From NCBI RefSeq assembly GCF_002835935.1, contig NZ_PJCF01000006.1, positions 867,289 through 931,288 on the forward strand: a stretch of DNA of 64,000 nt, written 5' to 3'. Below, in pieces: positions 63,914 through 64,000 of the stretch. The notes under the pieces were generated by a model. The model did no database searches, was not told the DNA's origin, and saw only the letters and a list, made by a program, of their open reading frames with translations. This DNA comes from Paraglaciecola sp. MB-3u-78. GTDB lineage: Bacteria > Pseudomonadota > Gammaproteobacteria > Enterobacterales > Alteromonadaceae. How positions within the stretch are numbered: position 1 is the stretch's first letter; every line of letters starts with the position of its first letter. A program made the position numbers and the translations under genes.

Positions 63914-63997
63914 GCCTAACGCTTAATTAACAGGCTAAAAATAGTGGGCTAAAATGGAGCGAAGCGAACAGCCCGCTGTTTTTAGTCCTTGTTGAAT
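63914..63997 (-). repeat. attC site at the right edge
   Basis: The cores GCCTAAC and GTTGAAT (plus) match consensus. Arms GGCTAAAAATAGTGGGCT and AGCCCGCTGTTTTTAGTCC fold well around GGAGCGAAGCGAA. It is nearly the same type as 49060-49147. Confidence 0.88.
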
Positions 63998-64000
63998 TTC

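Overview
The window looks like chromosomal DNA of a marine gammaproteobacterium of the order Alteromonadales, probably Alteromonadaceae (Paraglaciecola/Glaciecola-like). The basis is moderate-to-low GC, a bifunctional SelD, an SO_0444-type Cu/Zn permease, a PBPRA1643-type SEC-C protein, a remnant of alginate lyase PL7, two P460 cytochromes, and a chromosomal integron. The species cannot be fixed from the sequence alone. Region 1 (1-39.9 kb) is mostly core chromosome. It holds a sensor kinase, YjjX, an MBL hydrolase, the selenium-tRNA pair mnmH-selD, a winged-helix Fic protein, AraC plus two P460 cytochromes, glmU / DeoR-glmS, ogt-ada/alkA DNA repair, a class C beta-lactamase-like hydrolase, speA, mgtE, a GNAT-nitrilase fusion, a cytosine deaminase, zntR-SO_0444 zinc/copper efflux and a GntR-ABC operon. 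Gene decay is embedded in it. A sugar oxidoreductase / isomerase / MFS operon (3.35-6.5 kb) is broken by a 5-bp duplication, a large in-frame deletion, an IS630 insertion, a nonsense codon and a truncation. An endonuclease-family gene, a sensor gene, a PL7 lyase and a membrane protein gene carrying a 281-bp MITE are also remnants. Region 2 (40-64 kb) is a chromosomal integron cassette array read on the minus strand, with at least nine recognisable attC sites and no intI inside the window. Cassettes include YefM-ParE, BrnTA, ParDE and HigBA toxin-antitoxin pairs, a lipoprotein, a degenerate Fic protein behind a 42-bp operator array, a small cysteine-containing protein, an acyltransferase lacking its catalytic His, a PspB-like protein and a TIR-domain protein. 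A CHASE-PAS-GGDEF gene may also be a cassette. The array is heavily invaded. There are two copies of one group II intron, part of a different class C intron fused head-to-head with one of them, and a RAYT element with a 324-bp fragment and a 494-bp tandem duplication. There are also two IS66 relatives (one truncated, one with a shortened tnpB), IS91-type genes and an IS1595 fragment. The most interesting signals are four. First, two intron families and a repeated, probable IS91 end all interrupt the same point of attC R'' boxes. Second, two different RT genes join head-to-head at the same conserved motif, and one of them carries a perfect 51-bp palindrome over its YADD codons. Third, both winged-helix Fic genes are preceded by clusters of palindromic operator-like sites. 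Fourth, a TIR-type candidate defence gene sits in a cassette.
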